Below, piece after piece: positions 20,532 to 28,875 of a stretch of DNA of 64,000 nt. The notes under the pieces are model-generated. The model did no database searches and was not told the DNA's origin. It saw only the letters and a program-made list of their open reading frames with translations. Made by a program: the position numbers and the translations under genes. The stretch's first letter is position 1. Each line of letters begins with the position of its first letter. Origin of the DNA: Nocardia iowensis (GTDB lineage: Bacteria; Actinomycetota; Actinomycetes; Mycobacteriales; Mycobacteriaceae); contig NZ_CP078145.1 in NCBI RefSeq assembly GCF_019222765.1, positions 7,874,001 through 7,938,000 on the forward strand, given 5' to 3'.

Positions 20532-20966
20532 CTAGACCAGGATGGAGATGAACAGCTCCACCGAATCCGGCCCTTGCCAGATCTCGATTTCTTCCCGGTA
20601 GGCGCGGGTGATCTCGGCCGACGCCGTCGCGTCGTCGACCTGGGCCCATACGTCCTCGACCGGATCGTGATAGTCCCCGTTCGGCGCGAAGCGGGCGTAG
20701 ACGCCCTTCGGGACACGAACCAGGACGTCACCGATCGGCACCGACTCGGGCTCGTGGTATTCGAAGCAGACCACGGCGTTGTAGTTGCCCGCCGGGTCCG
20801 GCACGTACACCGTGTACATCGGACGGTCCGCGCCCTTGCGGTCGCGCAGCCGGTCCTTGAGGAATTCGATCAGGTCGCTGTTGCTGACCTTGAAACTCGG
20901 ACGCACCCTCGGCACCACCAGGCCGCCGTAAATCGCCTCGTTACGCACTGCGATCGCATAGGTCAT
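20532..20966 (-). CDS. GyrI-like / effector-binding domain protein (copy 2)
   Basis: A 144-residue stand-alone small-molecule-binding domain of the SOUL/GyrI-like (BmrR-type effector-binding) superfamily. It has the typical pair VVCFEYHEPESVPIGDVLVRVPKGVYARF and a C-terminal EIEIWQGPDSVELFISI strand with the family's acidic residue. No DNA-binding domain is present. It overlaps the homologous gene upstream by four bases; the two are tandem paralogues sharing the GxYARF and terminal VEL(F/Y) segments. Such proteins bind hydrophobic cations or small toxins; a real ligand is unknown. Confidence 0.75.
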   Translation of the reverse strand: MTYAIAVRNEAIYGGLVVPRVRPSFKVSNSDLIEFLKDRLRDRKGADRPMYTVYVPDPAGNYNAVVCFEYHEPESVPIGDVLVRVPKGVYARFAPNGDYHDPVEDVWAQVDDATASAEITRAYREEIEIWQGPDSVELFISILV

Positions 20967-21406
20967 CGGGCGTCTACCGCCAAGTACAGCTCGATCTTGT
21001 AGGCGTGCGGGTAACACTCGAAGTCACCGGTGTAGGTCCGCTTGATCTGGTTGTGCTCCTCGGCGTAGGCGATCTGGGTCCAGAGGTCGGTCATCACCTG
21101 CGGGAAGTTACCCACCGAGGAGAACCTCGCATAGGTGCCGCGCGGCAGCCGGGCCACCAGGTGGCCGCGGGTGACATCAGCGAAGGACGCGCACTCGTAG
21201 CCGACGATCTGGGTGTTGTAGGTGCCGAGCTCACCGGTGTAGTCGGTGTAGGCACTGGCCAGCGGGCCGCCGAGCTCTTGGTGTAGCACGGCCGCCCAGG
21301 CGGCCTCCAGGTCGTGGTCACGCAGTTCTCCGAGCGCACGCTTGGGGCTGCGCACCGGTAACCCGGCAACCCACGTTTCGTCCCGCTCGACGATTTCAAA
21401 CTGCAT
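20963..21406 (-). CDS. GyrI-like / effector-binding domain protein (copy 1)
   Basis: A 147-residue paralogue of the next gene. It begins MQFEIVERDETWVAGLPVRSP, the usual first strand of AraC_E_bind/GyrI-like domains (cf. VVELPAQ..AGLR), includes VARLPRGTYARFSSVGNF and ends YPHAYKIELYLAV. The ATG at 21406 is chosen over an upstream in-frame start at 21469 because the domain begins there. It is translationally coupled to the following copy. Confidence 0.78.
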   Translation of the reverse strand: MQFEIVERDETWVAGLPVRSPKRALGELRDHDLEAAWAAVLHQELGGPLASAYTDYTGELGTYNTQIVGYECASFADVTRGHLVARLPRGTYARFSSVGNFPQVMTDLWTQIAYAEEHNQIKRTYTGDFECYPHAYKIELYLAVDAR

Positions 21407-21730
21407 GGAAAGACTCTTTCGAGGTGAATCCGGGGGCGAAGCCCGCATCCGGTCGGTCAGAAAGGCCATGCTATCAACACAGACCCCGTGGTAACGATCA
21501 CATGTCCCGGTCGTTATCTATCCTCACGACGGTGCTGAACTGGACAGACGACCTGCGAAGGCGGATCCGACACCCCGGTATGAACACTGATGCACAGTGA
21601 ACATGATCGTCCAGCTCGCTGATCAACCGGCCGCACCGACGACACCGAATGGAGTCCTGATGACCGACAGCACGATCCACGAGGGCGTGGCTCGCGACCA
21701 CCTCACCGGCGCCCTGCTGCCACACCTAGG
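21407..21730. other. Divergent intergenic region of GyrI-like pair and udgB
   Basis: About 320 bases. It must contain promoters for both directions. Short frames on both strands show nothing recognisable. Confidence 0.45.
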
Positions 21731-22471
21731 GTGAATTCGGTGTGCCATTCCATTGCCGAGCTCGACGCCGCCGTCGCCGATTGCTTCGCCTGCCCTCGAC
21801 TGGTTGCCTGGCGCGAACTGGTGGCGCGGGAGAAGCGTGCCGCTTTCCGTGACGAAACCTATTGGGGCCGCCCGGTTCCCGGCTACGGACCGGATGACGC
21901 GCGGTTGTTCGTCGTCGGCCTGGCACCGGCAGCGCACGGCGGCAACAGGACCGGGCGCATGTTCACCGGCGACCGCAGCGGTGACGTGCTCTACGCCGCC
22001 ATGCACGCGGTCGGCCTGGCCAGCCAGCCGACCGCGACGCATCGTGACGACGGATTGCGCCTGTACGGCGTCCGCGTCACCTCACCGGTGCACTGCGCAC
22101 CGCCGGACAACAAGCCGACACCGGGCGAGCGCGATCGCTGCCGGCACTGGCTGGCCACCGAATTCGCCTTGCTCGCACCGACTGTCCGCGCCGTGGTGGT
22201 GCTCGGTGGCTTCGGCTGGCAGGCACTGCTGCCCGTGCTGGCCGAGGCCGGCTGGATAATTCCGCGCCCGCGACCGAAGTTCGGGCACGGCACCCACATC
22301 GAGCTGGCACCCGACGGCGCCGACCGCGCTCCACTGCATCTGTTCGGTTGCTACCACGTGAGCCAGCAGAACACCTTCACCGGCCGACTCACGCCCGCGA
22401 TGGTCGAGGCGGTGCTCAGCGAGGCGGCGCAGGCGGCCGGGCTCGAAGTCACCGGACCGACAGCCGACTAG
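21731..22471 (+). CDS. udgB: Family 5 uracil-DNA glycosylase (UdgB)
   Basis: Removes uracil (and in mycobacteria also hypoxanthine and ethenocytosine) from DNA. The 246-residue protein has motif 1 GLAPAAHGGNRTGRMFTGD at 63-81, where the family has alanine/non-acidic residues in place of the usual catalytic Asp, and the second active-site motif HVSQQNTF. Cysteines at C18/C21 and in the VHCAPPDN...RDRC segment fit the [4Fe-4S] cluster of families 4-6. Closest known type is Rv1259. GTG at 21731 or 21740 can be the start. It converges on the GlxA-type regulator with 8 bases between stops. Confidence 0.93.
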   Translation: MNSVCHSIAELDAAVADCFACPRLVAWRELVAREKRAAFRDETYWGRPVPGYGPDDARLFVVGLAPAAHGGNRTGRMFTGDRSGDVLYAAMHAVGLASQPTATHRDDGLRLYGVRVTSPVHCAPPDNKPTPGERDRCRHWLATEFALLAPTVRAVVVLGGFGWQALLPVLAEAGWIIPRPRPKFGHGTHIELAPDGADRAPLHLFGCYHVSQQNTFTGRLTPAMVEAVLSEAAQAAGLEVTGPTAD

Positions 22472-22479
22472 TTCCGCTG

Positions 22480-23418
22480 TCAGAGAAAGGCTTTCCGATA
22501 CGACTGGGGCGTGACCCCGGTGGTTTTCCGAAATGCCTTGCGCAGCGCCGCCACCGACGCGAACCCCGCCTGGTCGGCGATATTCTCCATGGTGGCATCG
22601 GTCTGCTCCAGCAATTCCTGCGACTTGCGCACCCGCACCGTTTGCAGCCATTCGTTGGGCGTCATACGCACCTGTTCGTTGAATCGCCGGATGAGCGTGC
22701 GCTGACTGACACCGGCGCGTTCGGCGAGATCCGACACGGTAATCCGGGCGCCGAGTGCGGATTCCGCCCACTCCAGGGTGGGGTTGATCGATTTGTGGTC
22801 GGCCTCCGAGCGCGGGCGGTCGGCGATGAATTGCGCCTGACCACCGTCGCGGGTCAACGGCATCACCGAAAGCCGCGCGGTTTCCGCCGCGACGGCCGAA
22901 CCGTAGTCGCGGCGGACCATATGCAGGCACAGATCCAACCCCGCGGCCGCCCCCGCCGAGGTGAGCACACTTTCGTTGTCCACGAACAGCACCGCCGGAT
23001 CCACCCGGACCAGCGGATAGTCGGCGGCGAGTTCGGCGGCCGCCATCCAATGCGTGGTGACCCGCATGCCGTCGAGCAGCCCGACCGAGGCCAAGGTGAA
23101 CGCGCCCAGACAGATCGAGGCCACCCGTGCGCCGCGCTCATGGGCGCGGCGCAGGGCGGCTTTCAAACGGTGTGACGGTGCCGAGCGATAGGCGAGCGAG
23201 CCGGGAACGATGATCGTGTCCGCCTCGTCGAGGAATTCGATATCCCGGACCGCGGATATCGCGAAGAACCTCGATGAGACATCGGAATTCTCGCCACAAA
23301 CACGAACGTCGTAGCCCGCGGTGCCATCGCTGAGCCGGGCCCGGCCGAAGATTTCGATCGGGACCGACAGGTCGAACGGAATGACGTCGTCGACCGCAAG
23401 GACCGCCACAGACCTCAT
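22480..23418 (-). CDS. GlxA family transcriptional regulator (DJ-1/PfpI + AraC)
   Basis: A 312-residue regulator: an N-terminal DJ-1/PfpI glutamine-amidotransferase-like domain (about 1-170, nucleophile-elbow sequence SICLGAFTLA) and a C-terminal AraC double helix-turn-helix (about 205-312, VSDLAERAGVSQRTLIRRFNEQ and IADQAGFASVAALRKAFRKTTGVTPQSYRKAF). It starts 40 bases after the halogenase stop on the same strand and so is probably the last gene of the isonitrile/halogenase operon and its pathway-specific regulator (inference from position). Confidence 0.9.
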   Translation of the reverse strand: MRSVAVLAVDDVIPFDLSVPIEIFGRARLSDGTAGYDVRVCGENSDVSSRFFAISAVRDIEFLDEADTIIVPGSLAYRSAPSHRLKAALRRAHERGARVASICLGAFTLASVGLLDGMRVTTHWMAAAELAADYPLVRVDPAVLFVDNESVLTSAGAAAGLDLCLHMVRRDYGSAVAAETARLSVMPLTRDGGQAQFIADRPRSEADHKSINPTLEWAESALGARITVSDLAERAGVSQRTLIRRFNEQVRMTPNEWLQTVRVRKSQELLEQTDATMENIADQAGFASVAALRKAFRKTTGVTPQSYRKAFL

Positions 23419-23458
23419 AGGGTTACCCTAGATCTCCCCTCTGACCAATTTCCGGGTC

Positions 23459-25258
23459 TCACCTAGCGTTATCGCGCTCACCAGCTGCTTCGATAACAAC
23501 CAGCCCGGCCCGGAGCAACCGCTTGAGCGCCCGCCCCTGCAGCACCGAGAGTGTCGGCGCCAGCTCGGACCAACGCACCGGCCCACCCGCGAGCGCGTCC
23601 CAGAGCCCTTGCCCGCCATCGCGTTCCAGGCACCGCACCTCGATCTCGGGATCGACGCTGGAGTAGAAGCGATGACACGGCACCGTGTCGGCGAGCGGTT
23701 CCGGGGCCGCGTCGGCATTGGCGATGGGGTCACGCCAATAGTGACCGAGGCCGTCGCGCACCTCCTGCGGCACCTCGAACGGCGGCGACATGCCTTTGAA
23801 GCCGGGCATATCGGCGCCGAGCCCAGCCCGGATCCGAGTGTGCGGCGCGAGCGAAATCCGGTCCTGCGCACCGAGTTCCACCGCGTCGGCGGCGGTGAGC
23901 GCGGTCAGGTACGGACCCTCGGTCGCCAGATCCCGCGGATCGCGGCTGCCGTTGGTCATCACATTGAGCAGGTCGGGGACCAGCGCCGTGTTGAGTAGCG
24001 CCTGGAAGGTGCCCTCGGTCGCGTTCGCCAGTGCGGTGCCGCGCTTCTGACGCTGCCAGTACATGCTGTCCGGGTGGGTGCGCGAGATCTCGTGATACCA
24101 CTGGTCGATGCCGAGCGCCCAGGTCTCGGCCATCCCGCGCCACTCGACGTCGTAGTCGCGCCACAGATCCCGCTTGGTCTGCTCGTCGACTGCGGTGTCG
24201 AAGCTCTTGCGCAGCACCAGTGCCGCCGCCCACGCCTGGGTCACCGCGAACGACATCCCGGACGAGAACAGCGGATCCACGAAGTAGGACGCGTCGCCGA
24301 CCGCCAGCCAGCGTTCGTCGTAGGAACCGAAGCAGTCGCTGATCCGCGAATAGTTGGTCGCTGTCAGCATTTCCGGGCGGATCGGCTCGGCGTCGGCGAT
24401 CAGCTCCCGCAGCACCGGGATCGAGTGGATCGTCTTGCGGAAGATCTCCGCGTCCCGAAGATCCACCCTGGCCAGCGAGTCCGGGTTGGTCACGATGCCG
24501 ATGGACCACACGGTTTCGCGCACCCCGTCCACCAGCCGCGGCGTCGGGATGTACCACACCCAGCCGTGCTCGAACGCCACCGCGTAGATGGGCGATAAAT
24601 TGTTCTCCCGGAACATATTCCACTCGCCCGCCGCCTGCTGCGCGGGCAGGCAATTGCGGAAGTGCGACCAGATGGCGATATTGCGGTACTCCGAGAGCCA
24701 CTGCTTGTCGCGCCGGGAGCCGCGGGCGGCAACCTGGTTCGCCCGACCCGAGGCGTCGACGAAGTACCCCGCCCTGATCTCGGTGCCGTCTTCCAGTACG
24801 ACGGTCGTATGTCCGTCGCCGGGGAAGAATTTGGTGACCCGCACGCCCTGGAAGACTTGCGCCCCACTGTCTTCGGCGTGGTCGAGCAGGACAGTGTCGA
24901 ATTCGGCCCGATTGACATGGATCGACCAGCGGTACACGCCGTCGACCAGGTAGTCGGCGTGTTCGAAGAACGACACGAACGGACGATCGTTGTCCCACTG
25001 GTAGATTCCGCCGAACTTCTGGATCCAGCACTCGCTCGCGAGCACCTTCTCCAACGCCCCGCTGGCCTGCAGAACCGGCACCAGCGGATGCGCACCGGAC
25101 TCGCCGATGTGCTCGCGGGGGAACTCCTCTCGATCGAAAACGGCGACGCGCAGATCGGTGTCGCGGCACAGCATGGCCGCGAGCGTCGACCCGGCCGGAC
25201 CGCCGCCCATGATCACTACGTCGTACTCGGTGGCAATTTCGGTAACAGGTGTTGGCAT
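23459..25258 (-). CDS. FAD-dependent halogenase
   Basis: A 599-residue flavoprotein of the tryptophan/phenol halogenase family, which uses FADH2, O2 and halide to chlorinate or brominate electron-rich carbons. It has the FAD loop GGGPAG (18-23), the family hallmark WxWxIP as WVWYIP (233-238), VGDASYFVDPLFSSGMSFA (second FAD motif), and Lys81 in QKFGGIYQW. That position matches the conserved lysine that forms the chloramine/HOCl-activating site in phenolic halogenases. The long C-terminal domain after about 400 is normal for substrate- or carrier-tethered variants. It is 18 bases downstream of the TauD-like gene and needs a flavin reductase, none of which is encoded beside it. Confidence 0.88.
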   Translation of the reverse strand: MPTPVTEIATEYDVVIMGGGPAGSTLAAMLCRDTDLRVAVFDREEFPREHIGESGAHPLVPVLQASGALEKVLASECWIQKFGGIYQWDNDRPFVSFFEHADYLVDGVYRWSIHVNRAEFDTVLLDHAEDSGAQVFQGVRVTKFFPGDGHTTVVLEDGTEIRAGYFVDASGRANQVAARGSRRDKQWLSEYRNIAIWSHFRNCLPAQQAAGEWNMFRENNLSPIYAVAFEHGWVWYIPTPRLVDGVRETVWSIGIVTNPDSLARVDLRDAEIFRKTIHSIPVLRELIADAEPIRPEMLTATNYSRISDCFGSYDERWLAVGDASYFVDPLFSSGMSFAVTQAWAAALVLRKSFDTAVDEQTKRDLWRDYDVEWRGMAETWALGIDQWYHEISRTHPDSMYWQRQKRGTALANATEGTFQALLNTALVPDLLNVMTNGSRDPRDLATEGPYLTALTAADAVELGAQDRISLAPHTRIRAGLGADMPGFKGMSPPFEVPQEVRDGLGHYWRDPIANADAAPEPLADTVPCHRFYSSVDPEIEVRCLERDGGQGLWDALAGGPVRWSELAPTLSVLQGRALKRLLRAGLVVIEAAGERDNAR

Positions 25259-25276
25259 GACACGTTCCTTCGACGA

Positions 25277-26086
25277 TCAGACGATCTGGATGCGCTGGAC
25301 GTGGCGCTCGGCGGATCCGCTGAATCCGTTGCGGCCGTGCAGCAGAGCGTGGTTCTCGACGACGACGATGTCGCCGGTCTCCCAGGGATGCGCGTAGCAG
25401 TAGCGCGGGTCGTGCAGTCGCTCCCGCAGGTCCTCCATCACCCGGACGCCGTCCTCGGGCGCGATGCCCTCCAGGGTGAGGAAGAGCGGATTGAGATACT
25501 TTGCGGGATCGAGAGGTTCGGCGTAGCGGATGGTCGTCGCACCCGTCACCGGATGCGTCCCGAGCAGCGGCCACTTGGCCAGCCCGCCGTAGTGAGCGAG
25601 CTTGTCGGTGCGGTAGGTGATCGTGGTCTGCGCCCACAATTTCCGCAGGTCCTCGGGTGCCTCGCGGTAGACCTGGGTGGTGTCGGAGAACACGGTTTCC
25701 CCGCCAGCGCCGGGCGAGCTACCCCGCAGGCATTGGAACAGGAAGAAGCGCGGCACCTGCGCCGCGAAGGCGCCGTCCCAGTGGAACGGCACATCGCCCT
25801 TGTCGAACAGGTAGTTCTGCGGATCGTCGCGGACCACCAGGTCCAGGATCGTGCCGAAGTCCCACCGCAGCAGCTCGCCCGCTGCCCGGCAGTACTGTTC
25901 CAGCTCCGCCTTGTCGAGCAGGCCGTAGCCGCGCAGCACAGTGACCTTGGTGGCCAGGACCGTCGCGAGCAGGTCGTCGATCGGCACGTCGGCCAGGCTC
26001 TGCCCGGCTGTCGGGGCGGTCACGATCCGGGCGAAGGGTTGCAGGTCGGTACCATCCAGCGGGGCCGGCCGCAGGGTGTTTGTCAT
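25277..26086 (-). CDS. TauD/TfdA-family Fe(II)/2-oxoglutarate dioxygenase
   Basis: A 269-residue non-haem iron oxygenase. The iron-binding facial triad is visible: H102 and D104 in VPFHWDGAF, and H250 in VVVENHALLHGRNGF; R261/R265 near the C-terminus can hold 2-oxoglutarate. Next to an isocyanide synthase this family (PvcB type) desaturates or oxidatively decarboxylates the isonitrile amino acid to a vinyl isonitrile. That role is inferred from the neighbourhood. Its ATG overlaps the stop of the isocyanide synthase gene by four bases, which implies coupled translation. A longer open frame running into the upstream gene is a shadow. Confidence 0.9.
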   Translation of the reverse strand: MTNTLRPAPLDGTDLQPFARIVTAPTAGQSLADVPIDDLLATVLATKVTVLRGYGLLDKAELEQYCRAAGELLRWDFGTILDLVVRDDPQNYLFDKGDVPFHWDGAFAAQVPRFFLFQCLRGSSPGAGGETVFSDTTQVYREAPEDLRKLWAQTTITYRTDKLAHYGGLAKWPLLGTHPVTGATTIRYAEPLDPAKYLNPLFLTLEGIAPEDGVRVMEDLRERLHDPRYCYAHPWETGDIVVVENHALLHGRNGFSGSAERHVQRIQIV

Positions 26087-27102
26087 GATGCTCCTCGATT
26101 GGCGAGTACGAAATGGCTCGGGCGGCTGTTGCGCCAGACCAGCCGGGCGCCGAGGTCCTCCGCCTTGGCGCGTTTGATCAGCGTGTATTTCGTGCCGTCG
26201 TCGAGCACGACGCCGTGCCACGGGGTCAGCCAGTTGTCCTGGGTCCGCAGCAGGTGGAAGCCGATCTTGTCGCTGTGATGGGTTTGCGGATGGATGGACA
26301 GCCGCACCGCGTCGGGGAACACGCCGGCGACCAGCCTGCTCCACGCCTGGCTGCGCTGTACCACCTCGTAGGCGGTGTCCTTCGACCTGTTCCGGCGCTG
26401 TGTCGCACTCAGTTCCGGCATCAGTGCCGCGTTGTCCTCCACCATGAATCGGTGGATGCCGTTGAACATCCGCCGCATCGCCGGATCGGTCTTCACCGCC
26501 TCGCGAATGGCGTCGATGCCGGTGGCGAACTCGTCCAGCAGGGCACGACGCCGCTGGTCCCAGGTCATCTCGGGCATGGCGTCGCGCAATCCGTAGAGGC
26601 CGATCGAACCGCCGCCGGTGGATCGGATCACCCGGCGCAACTCGACGGCATACTCGTCGACGTGGTGATCCGGGATCTCCAATGAATCGCTGAACACGTG
26701 GCCGTCCGAGCAGATCGTCACGATCGCGCCGGGTGCGTAGACCGCCGAGACCTGATCGCAGAACCCCTGCAGCGATTCGATCGCGAGGGTTTCGGCCATA
26801 TCCGGCAGTCGCCCAAGGGTTTTGCGGCGGTTGCGCGACTTGGCGGGGAACGCGGGGATCACGAAATGCACCGGCTTGCCCGCCTCGACGTAGCCGATCA
26901 CCTTCTTCAGATGCGGTGCGAAGCAGTCGTCGCATGGGACGACGTCGCAGAGCGTGTCCGGCTCGGCGCACCGCCGCCTGGCGAACACCAGGCGCAGCAC
27001 ATCCGCGGCGATCGCCTCGGCGGGCACCGGGAGCGGCGGCGCCGGCGGCTTCGATAATTGTTGGTGAACGAATTCTGAACTGCTACCGACGGTTGTGCTC
27101 AT
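26083..27102 (-). CDS. Isocyanide (isonitrile) synthase, DIT1/PvcA family
   Basis: A 339-residue enzyme of the IsnA/PvcA/Dit1 family, which converts the alpha-amino group of L-tyrosine or L-tryptophan to an isonitrile, taking the carbon from ribulose 5-phosphate. Family blocks are clear: VIPAFPAKSRNRRKTLG (82-97), PDMAETLAIE (100-109), CSDGHVFSD (131-139), and the C-terminal VRLSIHPQTHHSDKIGFHLL. Length is close to that of PvcA. Tyr versus Trp preference cannot be read from the sequence. It is the first gene of the unit isocyanide synthase - Fe/2OG oxygenase - halogenase - GlxA regulator. Confidence 0.93.
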   Translation of the reverse strand: MSTTVGSSSEFVHQQLSKPPAPPLPVPAEAIAADVLRLVFARRRCAEPDTLCDVVPCDDCFAPHLKKVIGYVEAGKPVHFVIPAFPAKSRNRRKTLGRLPDMAETLAIESLQGFCDQVSAVYAPGAIVTICSDGHVFSDSLEIPDHHVDEYAVELRRVIRSTGGGSIGLYGLRDAMPEMTWDQRRRALLDEFATGIDAIREAVKTDPAMRRMFNGIHRFMVEDNAALMPELSATQRRNRSKDTAYEVVQRSQAWSRLVAGVFPDAVRLSIHPQTHHSDKIGFHLLRTQDNWLTPWHGVVLDDGTKYTLIKRAKAEDLGARLVWRNSRPSHFVLANRGAS

Positions 27103-27635
27103 TTACTACCTTCCGGTGACTTATGACAGCACGGACGAATACGGTCGGCACAGCAAGTTCGCGGCTCGCCTGACGGCGTGCCGCCCGTGTCCGTCCGAGC
27201 ACCTGTACTGAAAAGATCGCCTGGCCACCGCATGTCGTTTACATCGATATCGGACCCAAGCTGACATCGGCTGCATTCAATATGGAAATGAACGCTGCGG
27301 AACCGTCCGCACCAGCTCATCGAGTATCGCGCTGCCTGGGTGTTTTAGTTTCGCCCAGCTCCGCAAGCGCCTGAACAGCATGCACCGAAGAATTGTCGAA
27401 CTAGGACTTCGGCCATCGGAGCGCGGGATGTGATCCATGTCCCGCGTGCGGCCGGAAGACGGCCCCCCAATCTCTACACGCTCATCTCGAATAACATCAT
27501 CATCGTAACTCTGTTCGAGTGCGCCTGCAAGCAAGATTCTTTCTGCAAATCGGCATTATGAGAACGCCGAAGACCCGGTTTGCATACCGGGTCTTCGGGT
27601 TTCGCGCACAGCGAACACGACGTGACAAATACTTA
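27103..27635. other. Promoter region of the isocyanide synthase operon
   Basis: About 530 bases between the acyltransferase stop and the isocyanide synthase start, clearly richer in A/T than the surrounding genes (for example 27480-27560). It should hold the operon promoter and GlxA-regulator sites. A minus-strand frame at 27277-27534 could encode an 85-residue protein beginning MLAGALEQSYDDDVIRDERV, but I recognise no domain and do not call it. A strong hairpin lies at 27567-27598. Confidence 0.55.
27567..27598 (-). terminator. Hairpin terminator after the acyltransferase gene
   Basis: A 13-bp perfect stem, CCGAAGACCCGGT and ACCGGGTCTTCGG, with a 6-base loop (TTGCAT), 38 bases after the stop at 27636. 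It would end the SDR-monooxygenase-ketosynthase-acyltransferase transcript and insulate it from the isocyanide synthase promoter. T tracts are weak on both sides. Confidence 0.7.
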
Positions 27636-28838
27636 CTAATCCCCCGCAACGTGTGTTTGCGGTATAGCGGGCTTCACCGGAACGCCGACGGGGACGGACG
27701 CGGGCGCCGCTGGTTTCGGTTTACGCTTCGGCCTGGCCAGGTGACGCATTGCCGGCGATTCCACGAAGGTGTGCAGCAGCCAAGCCATCAGGATGTTCAG
27801 GAAGAACAGCGCGAGAATCACCAGTATCGCGATCGGGGCGCTGAATGCCACGTCACCCATTTGATGCCGGACGTAGAACAGTGCCACCCCTTGGCAGATG
27901 TAGAAGGCGAACGAGATGTCCCCGAGCCAGACGACGAACCGGCTGGACAGGAATCGCGACCGACCCTCGATATCCGAGGTTGCCGCCGCACCGATCAGCA
28001 GGGCGAGCGGGATGGCCGTGGCGAGGAAAAACCCCACGACAAACGGGGTGTACATGGCCACGAGGTACCCGGCGAGGCAGCCGAGGAGGGTGGCCCAGAT
28101 CGGCACCCGGAGCCACCGGCCCTCCGCCACGATCCGCGCGATGAACACACCGAGGAAGAACTCGAACAGTCGCACCGGCGGAAACAGATAGCCGAACCAC
28201 AGCTGCAGGACGGGAATGGGCGTCAACTCGGATTTCTCCGAACTGGGTATCAGATGGACGTTCACCAACTCGACCGCCGCCATGCCCAATACCATCGCGG
28301 CGGCGCCGTACCAGAGGTATTTCGCGGGTATCCGCAGGATCAGCGGCACCAGGAACGGGAACAGCACGTAGAACAGAAACTCACACGACAATGTCCAGGA
28401 AGGGGTATTGACGCCCGCATTGATATAGTTCTGCGGGAACCACGCGTGGATGAGGAAGAAGTTCGGCAACCATGACTTCCACGGCGTGATGGCCGCGGCG
28501 AACAAGACCATGCACACCACCCATAGCGTCAGGTGGTTCGGGAAGATCTTCACAATGCGCCGTCGAATGAACAGCAGTTTGCTCTGCCCCTCCTTCCACG
28601 ACCAGGTCAGCACGAACCCGCTGAGGATGAAGAAGAAGGAAACGCCGAGAAACCCCAATTTGCCGACCACGACCGCACTGTTGTGCGCGAGCTGGGGATC
28701 CGCGAAGAAATTTACCGGCAGGAAGGGCGGTATGGGTGAGTTCGGCAGCATGGCATGAAAGATGAATACCGAGAGTGCCGCGAAGAACCGGAGTCCGGTC
28801 AACGATGGCAGCCGTGGGCGATTGTGTACGACGTCCAC
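27636..28838 (-). CDS. Acyltransferase 3 family membrane protein
   Basis: A 400-residue OafA/YrhL-type integral-membrane O-acyltransferase with about ten hydrophobic helices. The N-terminal RxxxH-type catalytic signature is RFFAALSVFIFH (R17, H28), followed by FFFILSGFVLTWSW. These enzymes transfer acetyl or other short acyl groups from cytoplasmic acyl-CoA to sugars, lipids or antibiotics at the membrane. No SGNH domain is fused. It follows the ketosynthase by 33 bases in the same operon, so it may acylate the cluster product or a cell-surface glycan (inference). Confidence 0.9.
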   Translation of the reverse strand: MDVVHNRPRLPSLTGLRFFAALSVFIFHAMLPNSPIPPFLPVNFFADPQLAHNSAVVVGKLGFLGVSFFFILSGFVLTWSWKEGQSKLLFIRRRIVKIFPNHLTLWVVCMVLFAAAITPWKSWLPNFFLIHAWFPQNYINAGVNTPSWTLSCEFLFYVLFPFLVPLILRIPAKYLWYGAAAMVLGMAAVELVNVHLIPSSEKSELTPIPVLQLWFGYLFPPVRLFEFFLGVFIARIVAEGRWLRVPIWATLLGCLAGYLVAMYTPFVVGFFLATAIPLALLIGAAATSDIEGRSRFLSSRFVVWLGDISFAFYICQGVALFYVRHQMGDVAFSAPIAILVILALFFLNILMAWLLHTFVESPAMRHLARPKRKPKPAAPASVPVGVPVKPAIPQTHVAGD

Positions 28839-28855
28839 TGCAGTACATTCCCCTC

Positions 28856-28875
28856 TTAGCCGGACATGCGGCTAA
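28856..28875 (-). promoter_or_regulatory. Small hairpin across the ketosynthase stop
   Basis: TTAGCCG and CGGCTAA (7-bp stem, 6-base loop) overlap the ketosynthase TAG stop and lie 18 bases before the acyltransferase start. It could tune expression or mRNA stability of the downstream gene; a weak call. Confidence 0.35.

Noticed and set aside
20042..20551. 169-codon frame in the gap before the GyrI-like pair
   Set aside because: No domain, irregular codon choice and overlap with the end of the real gene on the other strand.
26087..26971. Fusion of the TauD-like enzyme with an upstream 295-codon extension
   Set aside because: The extension is out of frame with, and inside, the isocyanide synthase gene; ATG 26086 gives a normal TauD length.
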